64,000 bases of DNA from Babylonia areolata (lineage: Eukaryota > Mollusca > Gastropoda > Neogastropoda > Buccinidae): positions 2,011,828 to 2,075,827 of the forward strand of contig NC_134903.1 of NCBI RefSeq assembly GCF_041734735.1, read 5' to 3'. This document shows, piece by piece, positions 23,201 through 28,686 of this stretch (position 1 is its first letter; the number at the start of each line of letters is the position of its first letter). The notes beneath the pieces are model-generated. The model saw only the letters and a program-made list of their open reading frames with translations, ran no database searches and was not told the origin of the DNA. The position numbers and the translations under genes are program-made.

Positions 23201-25597
23201 TTCACACATGCGTACGTGTTTGTATGTGTACTTCCTTAAAACCCACCTCCTCCCACATAGCCTCCCTCTCCTGCCTCTTCCTTGTTTTCAGTTTTTCCCC
23301 AGTTTAGGGTTACGCATGGATTTGACTGACTGGTGTGAAAGCACTTTGATTTGTCTGCACAAGATTTAATGCTATATAGATAATCATTGTTATCATTATT
23401 ATTATTATTATCATTATCATCATCATTATTATTATTATTACACGACTTAATGTGTGAATGACGCTTAAATGTGTTGTGTACTGACCCGGTCACAAGAGGG
23501 AGAAGCTGTAGCAGCAGTGTGTTTTATGACCTTTTACTATCCATGTTGCAGAGAGATGGAGATAATCATGTGTATGACCTCTGACTATCCATACTGCAGG
23601 GCTGTGCAGGTGGCCCTGGGTGTGACCTTTGACTATCCATGTTGCAGGGAGACGGAGGCAGCCCTGTGTATGGCTGCTGACTATCCATACTGCGGGGCTA
23701 TGCAGACAGTCGTATGCAAGATCACTGCCTATCCAAACCGCAGGGCTATGCAGGCAGTCACATGTGTGACCTTTGACTATCAATGTTGCAGGGAGACAGA
23801 GGCAGTCCTGTGTATGGCTGCTGGCTATCCATACTGCAGGGCTCTACAGCAAGTCCTGTGACTATCCATGTTGCAGGGAGACCGAGGCAGTCCTGTGTAT
23901 GGCTGCTGACTATCCATACTGCAGGGGTCTACAGCAAGTCCTATGACTATCCATGTTGCAGGGAGACAGAGGCAGTCCTGTGTATGGCTGCTGACTATCC
24001 ATACTGCAGGGCTCTGCAGCAAGTCCTATGACTATCCATGTTGCAGGGAGACAGAGGCAGCCCTGTGTATAACCACTAACTATCCATACTGCAGGGCTCT
24101 GCAGCAAGTCCTATGACTATCCATGTTGCAGGGAGACAGAGGCAGCCCTGTGTATGACCACTGACCGTCCATACTGCAGGGCTCTGCAGGCAGTCCTGTG
24201 TGTGACCTTTGACTATCCATGTTACAGGGAGACGGAGGCAGCCCCGCTATGTTGGCTGACGACACAATAGTGGGCCTGGTGTCATGGGTCTTCAATCGAT
24301 GCTGGTTTGACAGCAGGTAATGAGTCAGTACTCTGCCAAACACTCCAAATGAGTGTAACCCCTACTCTGCCAAACATTCCAGATGAGTGTAACCCCTACT
24401 CTGCCAAACATTCCAAATGAGTGTAACCCCTACTCTGCCAAACATTCAAAATGAGTGTAACCCCTACTCTGCCAAACACTCCAAATGAGTGTAACCCCTA
24501 CTCTGCCAAACATTCCAAATGAATGTAACCCCTACTCTGCCAAACATTCCAAATGAGTGTAACCCGATACCCATTGAAATGACACACTAGTGTCGCAAGA
24601 ATTTGAAGAACAACAGTTGCTATATCCGTGTTACAATTGTGTGTGTGGGGGGGGGGGGGTTGTTTGTTTGTTTTAAGTAGATTTGTTAACTTTGCTGGAC
24701 AAAGTTAGTGAAGTCCAAACAACAACAACAAAAATAATAATAATAATAATAAGTAGTAGTAGTAGTAGTGGTGGTGGTGGTATTGTTATTATTGTTGTTG
24801 TCATTATCATAATTATCATTATTGTTATCATTAATGTTATTATTATCACTACAGTTATTATCACAGAACATTGTGGTCAGACCATATGTTCACCATTTCA
24901 TGGGATATCATGACAAGGAAATAGCAGCAAGCACAAAGAAAACCACCACAACACAATCAGTCTTTGTGCAGAATCCTTTCTGTTAGTCACCGATAGTCTT
25001 TCTTCAGAGAATCCTTTATGTCAGTCACTGCCAGTCTTTCTGTGCAGAATCCTTTCCGTTAGTGACCGTTGTAGATTTTGTCTTGCAGCTTGATTGTGTG
25101 ATGGCTTATTGTTGGCTTTGCATCGCAGTCTGAATGTTTGAGTGACGAATCATTGTTGATCTTGTTTTGCAATCTGAATGTTTGAGCGACGAATCATTGT
25201 TGATCTTGTTTTGCAGTCTGAATGTTTGAGCGACGAATCATTGTTGATCTTGTTTTGCAGTCTGAATGTTTGAGCGACGGATCATTGTTGACCTTGACTT
25301 GCAATCTGAATGTTTGAGTGATGATTCATTATTGAATTTTGCCTCGTCGCCTGAAGGTTTGAGCGATAACTATTGTTGATCTCGTCTTGCAGTCTGAAGG
25401 TCTGAGCGATGAACTATTGTTGATCTTGTCATGCAGTCTGAAGGTTTGAGCGATGAACTGTTGTTGATTTTGTCATGCAGTCTGAAGGTTTGAGCGATGA
25501 ACTATTGTTGATTTTGGTCTGTAGCGTTCCATCCTACTTCACTCGCTTGTCGTCATACATGGACTGGATCGAGGAGGCTGCCGAAGGCGAGGATTAA
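7350..25597 (+). CDS. Secreted S1-family serine protease homolog, copy 1 (six exons, predicted non-catalytic)
   Basis: Exons 7350-7401, 9880-10061, 18731-18902, 22461-22600, 24228-24316 and 25525-25597 join with GT-AG introns into 235 codons. Signal peptide: residues 1-16/17. Propeptide: starts at Cys17 and ends EEDR32, followed by FLGG in place of the usual IVGG. His box: VAHC with His74. Asp segment: HPNF then FNNVALLKL, with Asn92 where catalytic Asp is expected. Ser region: VCF-GDGGSP, with Gly185 at the catalytic Ser position and Thr at the S1-pocket Asp position. The C-terminus [18 protein letters not shown] is typical of the family. Cys pairs equivalent to 42-58, 168-182 and 191-220 are kept; 136-201 is absent. 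About 30 residues expected between the His and Asp exons were not found. The family fold is confident; the role (inhibitory, binding, immune, secretory-gland or reproductive) is unknown. The start was chosen for its signal peptide and gccATG context. Confidence 0.85.
7421..7493. repeat. (TA)n(TG)n compound microsatellite in intron 1
   Basis: TA tract followed by TG tract about 20 bp after the exon 1 donor, then a GA-rich stretch to about 7580. Confidence 0.9.
7853..8340. mobile_element. 488-bp MITE with terminal inverted repeats and TA target duplication
   Basis: The left end gggccgtattcaaga and right end tcttgaatacggtccc are inverted repeats with one mismatch, and both ends are flanked by TA (7851-7852 and 8341-8342). 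There is no transposase frame. A TA duplication points to Tc1/mariner-type mobilisation. The unit-2 copy at 37367-37854 has the same length. Confidence 0.8.
8341..8985. other. Intron 1, remaining unique sequence
   Basis: AT-rich non-coding sequence, almost identical to 37855-38500. No coding potential or repeat family recognised. Confidence 0.5.
8990..9295. repeat. 60-bp minisatellite, 5 units
   Basis: Units contain tatccttaatttcgtcaacc and ggtggatagcatctctttgg. Copy number is the same in unit 2 (38505-38805). Confidence 0.9.
9397..9592 (-). repeat. SINE family B, body fragment (minus)
   Basis: Reverse complement of the family B body, with the landmark strings ccatactccgttttcggggg, ccataacccacc and gatctttaacgtgcgtattt. 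It lacks the tRNA head that is present in the complete copy at 20570-20945. Confidence 0.75.
9629..9876. repeat. TG and GA microsatellites abutting exon 2
   Basis: A TG tract, a GA-rich tract, then a second TG tract that ends directly in the exon 2 acceptor (tgtgtgcag). The polypyrimidine tract is thus replaced by TG repeats. The first TG tract is about 50 bp here and about 30 bp in unit 2. Confidence 0.9.
9880..10061 (+). CDS. Exon 2, copy 1: propeptide and catalytic His segment
   Basis: Encodes [15 protein letters not shown], then [23 protein letters not shown] and [10 protein letters not shown]. The acceptor is tgtgtgcag. The proposed donor is gtgtac at 10062, which is weak, so the 3' edge is the least certain splice site in the gene. 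Compared with S1 proteases, R-FLGG matches the activation site and HHCHG...VAHC matches the Cys42-His57-Cys58 block. The sequence is identical to exon 2 of copy 2. Confidence 0.8.
10082..10185. repeat. TTC/TTG triplet tract
   Basis: Imperfect triplet repeat just after the exon 2 donor. It keeps an open Leu/Val frame that continues exon 2, which I treat as an artefact. Confidence 0.8.
10408..11096. repeat. 31/34-bp minisatellite in intron 2
   Basis: About 21 units of the form gatgcccactgtgacacatg then aggtcgtcaccaat, with a 3-bp indel (gtc) dividing two unit lengths. The unit-2 array (39895-40788) is longer and has a different order of variants. Confidence 0.95.
11300..13325 (-). mobile_element. 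RTE-like LINE, 5'-truncated, with the RT core deleted
   Basis: Minus-strand coding sequence reads, in order: an endonuclease remnant, a linker ([17 protein letters not shown], then [12 protein letters not shown]), the RT motif [31 protein letters not shown], and a C-terminal C2H2-like finger [17 protein letters not shown]. Compared with the unit-2 copy, about 735 bp covering the central RT motifs is missing near 12395-12405. The frame stays open across the joint from about 13004 to 11775. A frameshift interrupts the C-terminal part. It lies antisense in intron 2. The clade is judged from motif style. Confidence 0.85.
13326..13940. other. Intron 2 sequence with a short repeat fragment
   Basis: AT-rich. 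The stretch at about 13625-13765 (cttgcccaagttacatcccc through gcctcctag) resembles a dispersed repeat fragment I cannot name. No exon found. Confidence 0.4.
13945..14580 (-). mobile_element. Tx1/L1-like LINE, C-terminal fragment
   Basis: The minus-strand frame contains [18 protein letters not shown], then [16 protein letters not shown] and the zinc-binding end CNSC...[17 protein letters not shown]. This is the layout of the RT thumb and C-terminal CCHC-like domain of L1/Tx1-type elements. The two parts are in separate frames. It lies antisense in intron 2. Confidence 0.65.
14658..14780 (+). other. Short 40-codon ORF of unknown origin
   Basis: Begins [14 protein letters not shown] and ends [10 protein letters not shown]. 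Acidic codons resume past the stop ([12 protein letters not shown]). An acidic, low-complexity N-terminus of this kind occurs in piggyBac-like transposases, but no transposase core follows, so this is only a suggestion. It runs into a 53-bp minisatellite. Conserved at 45084-45206 with one amino acid change. Confidence 0.25.
14820..15476. repeat. 53-bp minisatellite, about 12 units
   Basis: Units read tatcatgtatattgctgaaa, tacggaagttgcaaaactat, gtttctttatttg. Unit 2 has about 9 copies (45245-45745). Confidence 0.95.
15660..16560 (+). mobile_element. CR1/L2-like LINE, 3' third
   Basis: Plus-strand frames give [71 protein letters not shown] and APSYLCG. Then comes the family tail (gtgaaagcgctttggtttgt) and an ATT/ATC microsatellite. 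Frameshifts are present. This is the single-copy version of the segment amplified at 3860-5950. Confidence 0.85.
16598..16780. repeat. Compound CT/CA/TA microsatellite
   Basis: CT tract, CA tract with cgcacgcacg interruption, second CA tract and TA tract in series, between the LINE tail and the next repeat. Confidence 0.95.
16781..17625. repeat. Unclassified dispersed repeat (family R1), copy in intron 2
   Basis: Starts gatgactgaccaggta and carries landmarks cctgaaccgatttacgtcgg, agaaagagctcaac and ttataatcttaatttaagtc. A related, more divergent and longer copy is inserted at 31918-32925 in unit 2 only. No coding capacity. It could be a non-autonomous DNA element or an isolated long terminal repeat; nothing visible decides. 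Confidence 0.7.
17626..17710. repeat. CA/TA/TG microsatellite
   Basis: CA, short TA and TG tracts in series, able to fold back because CA and TG are complementary. Confidence 0.9.
17755..18330. repeat. Dispersed repeat with AAGGTCAAGGTCA blocks
   Basis: Contains gaaggtcaaggtcacaac, agatcaaggtcacaac and ggtaaaggtcacatc, spaced about 120-140 bp. I have seen this kind of block in mollusc non-coding repeats. Duplicated at 48000-48590. Confidence 0.5.
18540..18612 (-). repeat. Degenerate SINE family D remnant
   Basis: gcagatgtgttgtag...atatgg or equivalent, and aactgaaactg, align with the end of the family D repeat at 52620-52699. The unit-2 version keeps gtagcgtatatgg. Confidence 0.45.
18731..18902 (+). 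CDS. Exon 3, copy 1: Asp segment, with Asn at the catalytic position
   Basis: Encodes [33 protein letters not shown], the acidic run [14 protein letters not shown] and YVYVIGRNT. The acceptor is catccccag and the donor gtatgt, phase 0 to phase 1. NDIALLKL-type sequence normally carries the catalytic Asp; here it is N-N-V. Cys of SDYCQM fits Cys122, which pairs with the propeptide Cys in chymotrypsinogens. It differs from copy 2 at 9 bases, all replacing amino acids. Confidence 0.9.
18930..19150 (-). repeat. tRNA-derived SINE, family C (minus)
   Basis: B-box complement tgattcgaacc at 19105-19115. Body landmarks are ctcggtttatcatctcatcc, tgaatgcatgctgcacacaa and gttgccgttggttcttttac. It ends within 30 bp of the exon 3 donor. 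Confidence 0.75.
19180..19395. repeat. TGC, GAT and AAT triplet microsatellites
   Basis: Tract of tgctgctgctg type, then gatgatgatg, then aataat. The TGC part is far longer in unit 2. Confidence 0.9.
19556..19965. repeat. Tandemly duplicated TG-rich block with G runs
   Basis: Two copies of a roughly 200-bp block made of TG repeats, taggcgtatgtgtg, a run of about 10-14 G and gataaacagtcttagct. Unit 2 has a single copy (51400-51540). Confidence 0.85.
19966..20569. other. Intron 3 sequence with (CA)n
   Basis: GAA-rich stretch at about 20050-20120, (CA)n at 20200-20262, then unique non-coding sequence. No gene. Confidence 0.5.
20570..20945 (+). repeat. tRNA-derived SINE, family B, near complete
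   Basis: Pol III A-box tagccgagtgg at 20582-20592 and B-box ggttcgaatct at 20626-20636. A long body follows, with acccccttcgtgtgtattcg, catgcacacccccgaaaacg and acgcccactcgtgtacatac, ending in gaagaagaag. The acceptor-stem ends do not pair, so it is a SINE head and not a tRNA gene. Confidence 0.85.
20980..21196 (-). repeat. SINE family A (minus), truncated
   Basis: Reverse complement of the family A head: gggattcgaacccgcgtcct holds the B-box and ctaaccacttcgccacg the A-box. The tail is cut at about 20980, whereas the unit-2 copy extends to 54236. Confidence 0.8.
21197..21720. repeat. About 50-bp minisatellite, about 10 units
   Basis: Units read gactgcccgctacagtcatt, tcaggaccagagttgaacct, cttgcagg. 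It starts right at the end of the SINE. Unit 2 has about 13 units (54620-55290). Confidence 0.9.
21721..22224. other. Intron 3 unique sequence
   Basis: No coding potential. Shared with 55291-55799 at high identity. Confidence 0.5.
22225..22335. repeat. 26-bp minisatellite, 4 units
   Basis: Units ctaactgcccactgcagtca, tttcag. They resemble a half-unit of the array at 21197. Unit 2 has 3 units. Confidence 0.85.
22372..22418 (+). repeat. G-rich tract upstream of exon 4
   Basis: Runs of 3-8 G on the plus strand about 45-90 bp before the exon 4 acceptor; possible G-quadruplex. The unit-2 equivalent (55920-55970) is longer. Confidence 0.7.
22461..22600 (+). CDS. Exon 4, copy 1: pre-Ser segment
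   Basis: Encodes (A)[34 protein letters not shown] and [12 protein letters not shown], from acceptor attgacag to donor gtgagt, ending in phase 0. The two Cys match the 168-182 pair and the last Cys matches 191. Thr precedes V-C-F where trypsins have the S1-pocket Asp. It ends immediately before the GDSGGP-type codons, as in classic trypsin genes. It differs from copy 2 at 12 bases; 10 codons are replaced and one is silent. Confidence 0.9.
22601..23060. repeat. Minisatellite carrying copies of the exon 4 donor site
   Basis: Units of about 63 bp begin gtgagtgatctgtg, the same bases as the true donor, then continue ttatctcagcactg and cacatctttcac. At least three further gtgagt and one gtaagt in the same context occur before 23060. 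Confidence 0.85.
23225..23440 (+). mobile_element. CR1/L2-like LINE tail fragment
   Basis: ttaaaacccacctcctccca through gtgaaagcactttgatttgt and the ATT/ATC tail match the 3' ends at 6300-6527 and 16370-16560, with no coding part left. Confidence 0.75.
23520..24227 (+). repeat. Minisatellite made of the exon 5 acceptor and exon 5 start
   Basis: About seven units of roughly 84 bp (two related halves). One half reads gactatccatgttgcag then ggagac.gaggcag, the same as the real acceptor and first exon 5 codons at 24210-24245. Read in the exon frame, the units give GDGGSP or GDRGSP followed by VYGC and a stop. Confidence 0.9.
24228..24316 (+). CDS. Exon 5, copy 1: GDGGSP (Ser-less) segment
   Basis: Encodes [20 protein letters not shown] and VFNRCWFDS, from acceptor gttacag to donor gtaatg, phase 0 to phase 2. 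GDSGGP or GDSGSP is expected; the nucleophile codon is GGA (Gly). Cys201 is replaced by Met, matching loss of its partner Cys136 in exon 3. VSW and the Cys of NRC match 213-215 and 220. It differs from copy 2 at 15 of 89 bases. Confidence 0.9.
24317..24560. repeat. About 35-bp minisatellite starting at the exon 5 donor
   Basis: Units read tgagtgtaacccctactctg, ccaaacattccaaa. The first partial unit begins inside the donor region (gtaatgagtcagtactctgc). Confidence 0.85.
24640..24870. repeat. G run and AAT/AGT/GGT/ATT triplet microsatellites
   Basis: A run of about 10 G, then triplet tracts of shifting phase. No coding meaning. Confidence 0.85.
24955..25075. repeat. About 40-bp minisatellite, short allele (3 units)
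   Basis: Units contain agtctttctgtgcagaatcc and tttccgttagtgacc. Unit 2 has about 23 units (58930-59915). Confidence 0.85.
25080..25524 (+). repeat. About 45-bp minisatellite carrying copies of the exon 6 acceptor context
   Basis: Units read tattgttgatcttgtcttgc, agtctgaaggtttgagcgat. The last unit ends tattgttgattttggtctgt then ag, which is the real acceptor of exon 6. Most units thus end in an acceptor-like ttgcag. Confidence 0.85.
25525..25597 (+). CDS. Exon 6, copy 1: C-terminal segment and stop
   Basis: Encodes (S)[18 protein letters not shown] then AEGED and TAA. This is the family's closing strand and C-terminal helix (normally GVPxxYxRVSxYxxWI). Identical base for base to copy 2. 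Confidence 0.9.
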
Positions 25598-25644
25598 GTC
25601 CGCATCCTGACCCACATCCACCACACAGTCCTTACAAGTCTCTG

Positions 25645-25800
25645 CATCTCCGTCTGTGAGCTGTACCCGTCCTCATCATCAATGTCTGGGAGCTGTACCC
25701 GTCCTCATCATCAATGTCTGTGAGCTGTACCCGTCCTCATCATCAATGTCTGTGAGCTGTACCTGTCCTCATCATCAATGTCTGTGAGCTGTACCCGTCA
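25645..25800 (+). repeat. 33-bp tandem repeat in the 3' UTR
   Basis: Four units of tctgtgagctgtacccgtcc, tcatcatcaatg downstream of the stop. Unit 2 has fewer copies. Confidence 0.8.
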
Positions 25801-25892
25801 GTCCGTCGTTTATCAGCACCAACAACGCCACTATCCTGGTCTTCAACTGGAAAACAGTGCTTTTGCCCTGTCAGGACATGGATGGATAAATG

Positions 25893-25898
25893 AATAAA
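25893..25898 (+). terminator. Candidate polyadenylation signal, copy 1
   Basis: First aataaa after the stop codon, about 300 bp downstream, followed by several more in an AT-rich stretch. The real cleavage site is unknown. Confidence 0.4.
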
Positions 25899-26036
25899 TA
25901 GATAGATGAATAGATAAATAAATACATAAATAAACAAATAAATATTTTTTTTTAAAGATAAAGAATTGCAAACCACGTTACAAAACGTTTCCGTATTATA
26001 ACTAACTAACTAACTAACAAATAAATAGATGAATAA

Positions 26037-26040
<4 letters not shown>

Positions 26041-26089
<49 letters not shown>
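26041..26089. repeat. (TA)n microsatellite
   Basis: About 49 bp of pure TA, flanked by aaataaata-type sequence and a repeated phrase (gataaagaattgcaaaccac) on both sides. Confidence 0.95.
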
Positions 26090-26091
<2 letters not shown>

Positions 26092-26099
26092 TATGTAAA

Positions 26100-26679
26100 T
26101 GAATGAATAAAAGAGATAAAGAATTGCAAACCACGTTACAAACCCTTTGCACAATGATGCAAAGGGCGAGGAAAGTTTACAGCCTCAGCCTGTATTGTTT
26201 TTTTGTGTGTTTTTTTGTTTTTCTGTTTTTTGGCAACATTGATATTCTAGAGGGCAGCCACCAATGATAGAATCGCTGGGGTTCTTCTGGATCCCAGAGC
26301 TGATGCTGAACCACTTGTTGTTGTTGATGTTCTTTCTAAAGATTTGAGCAACCACATCAACGAAATAAATTGATCAAGAGAAAGATACAGGAGTTGGTTT
26401 TGGTTCCTTTGATTTCCTGTGCTGAAAAAAATGCTCAGGGGAAAGACAGAGGTGTTAGTTATCGTCCCTCTGATTTCCTGGTCGTTGTCTTTGGACACGG
26501 ACTTCAAAACTATAGTGCGATGTCTAAGTGTATTTTCATGAAGACTTTGTTTTTCTCAGTGGACATTTCACTGTTTTCCAGGTGTCATTGCCAGTGTCTG
26601 TAGCTATCGCTACCAACGTTGCTCGGTGTCTGAACGTAACCCAGTTGTAGCATCGTTTCTGAACGCAGCTGCTTTGCAG
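26100..26679. other. Intergenic sequence
   Basis: Unique sequence with an 86-codon minus-strand open frame (26247-26507). The frame is open in both units but shows no recognisable domain or codon signal. Confidence 0.4.
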
Positions 26680-26731
26680 GCTCGTTCTGATCTCTCTGGC
26701 CACAGGCATCCCGACGGACGGACCTGTCCGA
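26680..26731 (+). other. Candidate small exon between genes
   Basis: 52 nt bounded by gctttgcag and gtaagt. One frame reads LVLISLATGIPTDGPVR, which looks like the end of a signal peptide. It is almost identical at 61622-61673. It could be an upstream exon of the next gene copy or chance. No partner exon found. Confidence 0.2.
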
Positions 26732-26734
26732 GTA

Positions 26735-27285
26735 AGTGTCCACCTCCTTCATGTGTCCTCAGGCGGGGAAGGGGGGAGGACAGGGTGGTTAGGGAGTCTC
26801 CACCTCCTTCATGTGTCCTCAGGTGGGGAAGGGGGGGAGGACAGGGGGGTTAGGGAATCTCCACCTCCTTCATGTGTCCTCAGGGGGGGAAGGGGGGAGG
26901 ACAGGGGGTTAGGGAGTCTCCACCTCCTTCATGTGTCCTCAGGTGGGGAAGGGGGGAGGACAGGGGGGTTAGGGAATCTCCACCTCCTTCATGTGTCCTC
27001 AGGGGGGGGAAGGGGGGAGGACAGGGGGTTAGGGAGTCTCCACCTCCTTCATGTGTCCTCAGGTGGGGAAGGGGGGAGGACAGGGGGGTTAGGGAGTCTC
27101 CACCTCCTTCATGTGTCCTCAGGGGGGGGAAGGGGGGAGGACAGGGGGTTAGGGAGTCTCCACCTCCTTCATGTGTCCTCAGGTGGGGAAGGGGGGAGGA
27201 CAGGGGGGTTAAGGAGTCTCCACCTCTTTCATGTGTCCTCAGATGGGGAAGGGGGGAGGACAGGGGGTTAGGGAGTCTCCACTAG
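26735..27285 (+). repeat. 60-bp G-rich minisatellite, 9 units
   Basis: Units read ctccacctccttcatgtgtc, ctcaggtggggaagggggga, ggacaggggggttagggagt. Each has four or more runs of at least three G. Unit 2 has 4 units. Confidence 0.95.
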
Positions 27286-27589
27286 CTAACTACACAAGCA
27301 AGGAGAGTTTTGACGCCAATGTGCACAAAAGCGCGTAGTTTAGAAAATCAGAAGATGACAAACTTGTAAAATAAGATTTTTTTTAAAGCAAATTTCTTTC
27401 CTGTGGTGCGAATCCAGTATTCAGTGTACTCTTCAGGAAGGTACAGACAGATCAGAAAGTGTGTGCACAGTGCGTGAATGTAATAAGAATGAAACCAAAG
27501 CATGCTGGACATGAACCGGAGCTTAGGTGAAAAAACGACCTTTTCAAAGAAAAAGAAAAATATAATCCCAACGAACAAGACCCCCACCC
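27286..27589. other. Unit 1 end, non-coding
   Basis: Contains a short frame (aaagcaaatttctttcctgt onward) also present at 61980-62175, where it is open for about 70 codons. No family recognised. Confidence 0.4.
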
Positions 27590-27900
27590 CCCAAAAAAAT
27601 GATGCATCAGTTCACTCTAACCCCATAACCCCATTCACTCCCCCCGTCCCCCATCTCCCCCTAATAAAAAGGGATCAGGTTAAGGTAGAAAAATGATGCA
27701 TCAGTTCATTCTAACCCCATTCACTCCCCCCGTCCCCCATCTCCCCCTAATAAAAAGGGATCAGGTTAAGGTAGAAAAATGATGCATCAGTTCACTCTAA
27801 CCCCATTCATCACACACCCCTCCCCCCGCCCCCCCCCCCCAATAAAAAGTTAAGGTAGAAAAATGATGCATCAGTTCATTCTAACCCCACTCATCACACA
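27590..27900. repeat. Boundary short tandem repeat, 4 units
   Basis: atgatgcatcagttca.tcta plus C-rich and aataaaaagggatcaggtta stretches, period about 80-95 bp. It marks the junction of units 1 and 2 and is a natural site for unequal exchange. Confidence 0.85.
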
Positions 27901-28686
27901 CCCCTCCCCCCTCCCCCCCCCCCCCCCTCGTTTCTCGGACAGAGTCGGTAGCTTCTGGAGTCTGTGGGATCTTGGAGAGAATGTTCTCTCACTCATTTCA
28001 TTTTCTCTCTCTACTCTCAACTCTATGTCAGCATTATAAAAAAAAAAGTGTACTCCAGTGTTTGTTAAGTCTGGCTTTTGTTGGCATGGCGCCTGTTTCA
28101 AAGTGTGTTCGAATTGAACTAGACTCCCCCCCCCCCCCCCCCCCCCCCCCACCTATTTTTTTTGTTTTTTTTGTTTATTTGTTTGTTAATCAAAAGCTTC
28201 TGTTAAATCAGAAGTTGAGGCGTCCAGTCCTAATGGCGTATTTAAACAGGCCTGCCAGTTGCTGGGCTCTTTATGACGGCGACCCGTCTTAGTTCAGTGT
28301 GTTTCGACTAAATCAGAAGTTGTGACGTCCAGTCCTAACGGAGTATTTCAATATTTCTGCCATTTGTTGGCCATTTTATGACGGTGTAGTTCAGTGTGAC
28401 TGTTCACCAGCTGAAATTAATTATGGAAAGTTAAAAAGGTTCGTGACTGTATTATCGTCACCTTTCCAGCCAAAACGGGTTTTTTAAATCGTAACTAGTG
28501 TAAACCAGTATTCATATATTAAAGTGTGTTTTCAGTCCAATGATTGAGCACACGTGAAAAACGTGTCAGCTTCTGATGCAGCCAGTGCTAGCCAGGGTGT
28601 TTGTTGTGTGCGTCACATGTCATTCAGTGTCAGACCAGACTTGCTGAAATAAATACACGAAGTGCAAAGAAGGACTTGCTGGGATA
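27901..28686. other. Unit 2 leader with internal duplication
   Basis: As 40-707, but with a run of about 24 C at about 28127-28150. An extra copy of about 100 bp around aaatcagaagttg..gcgtcc is present (28205-28310 against 28311-28400). Confidence 0.6.

Noticed and set aside
26247-26507. 86-codon minus-strand frame conserved in both units
   Set aside because: Conservation is no higher than in surrounding non-coding sequence, and there is no recognisable motif.
26753-27271. 172-codon frame in the G-rich minisatellite
   Set aside because: Repeat period of about 60 bp keeps frames open; residues are low complexity and unit number differs between copies.
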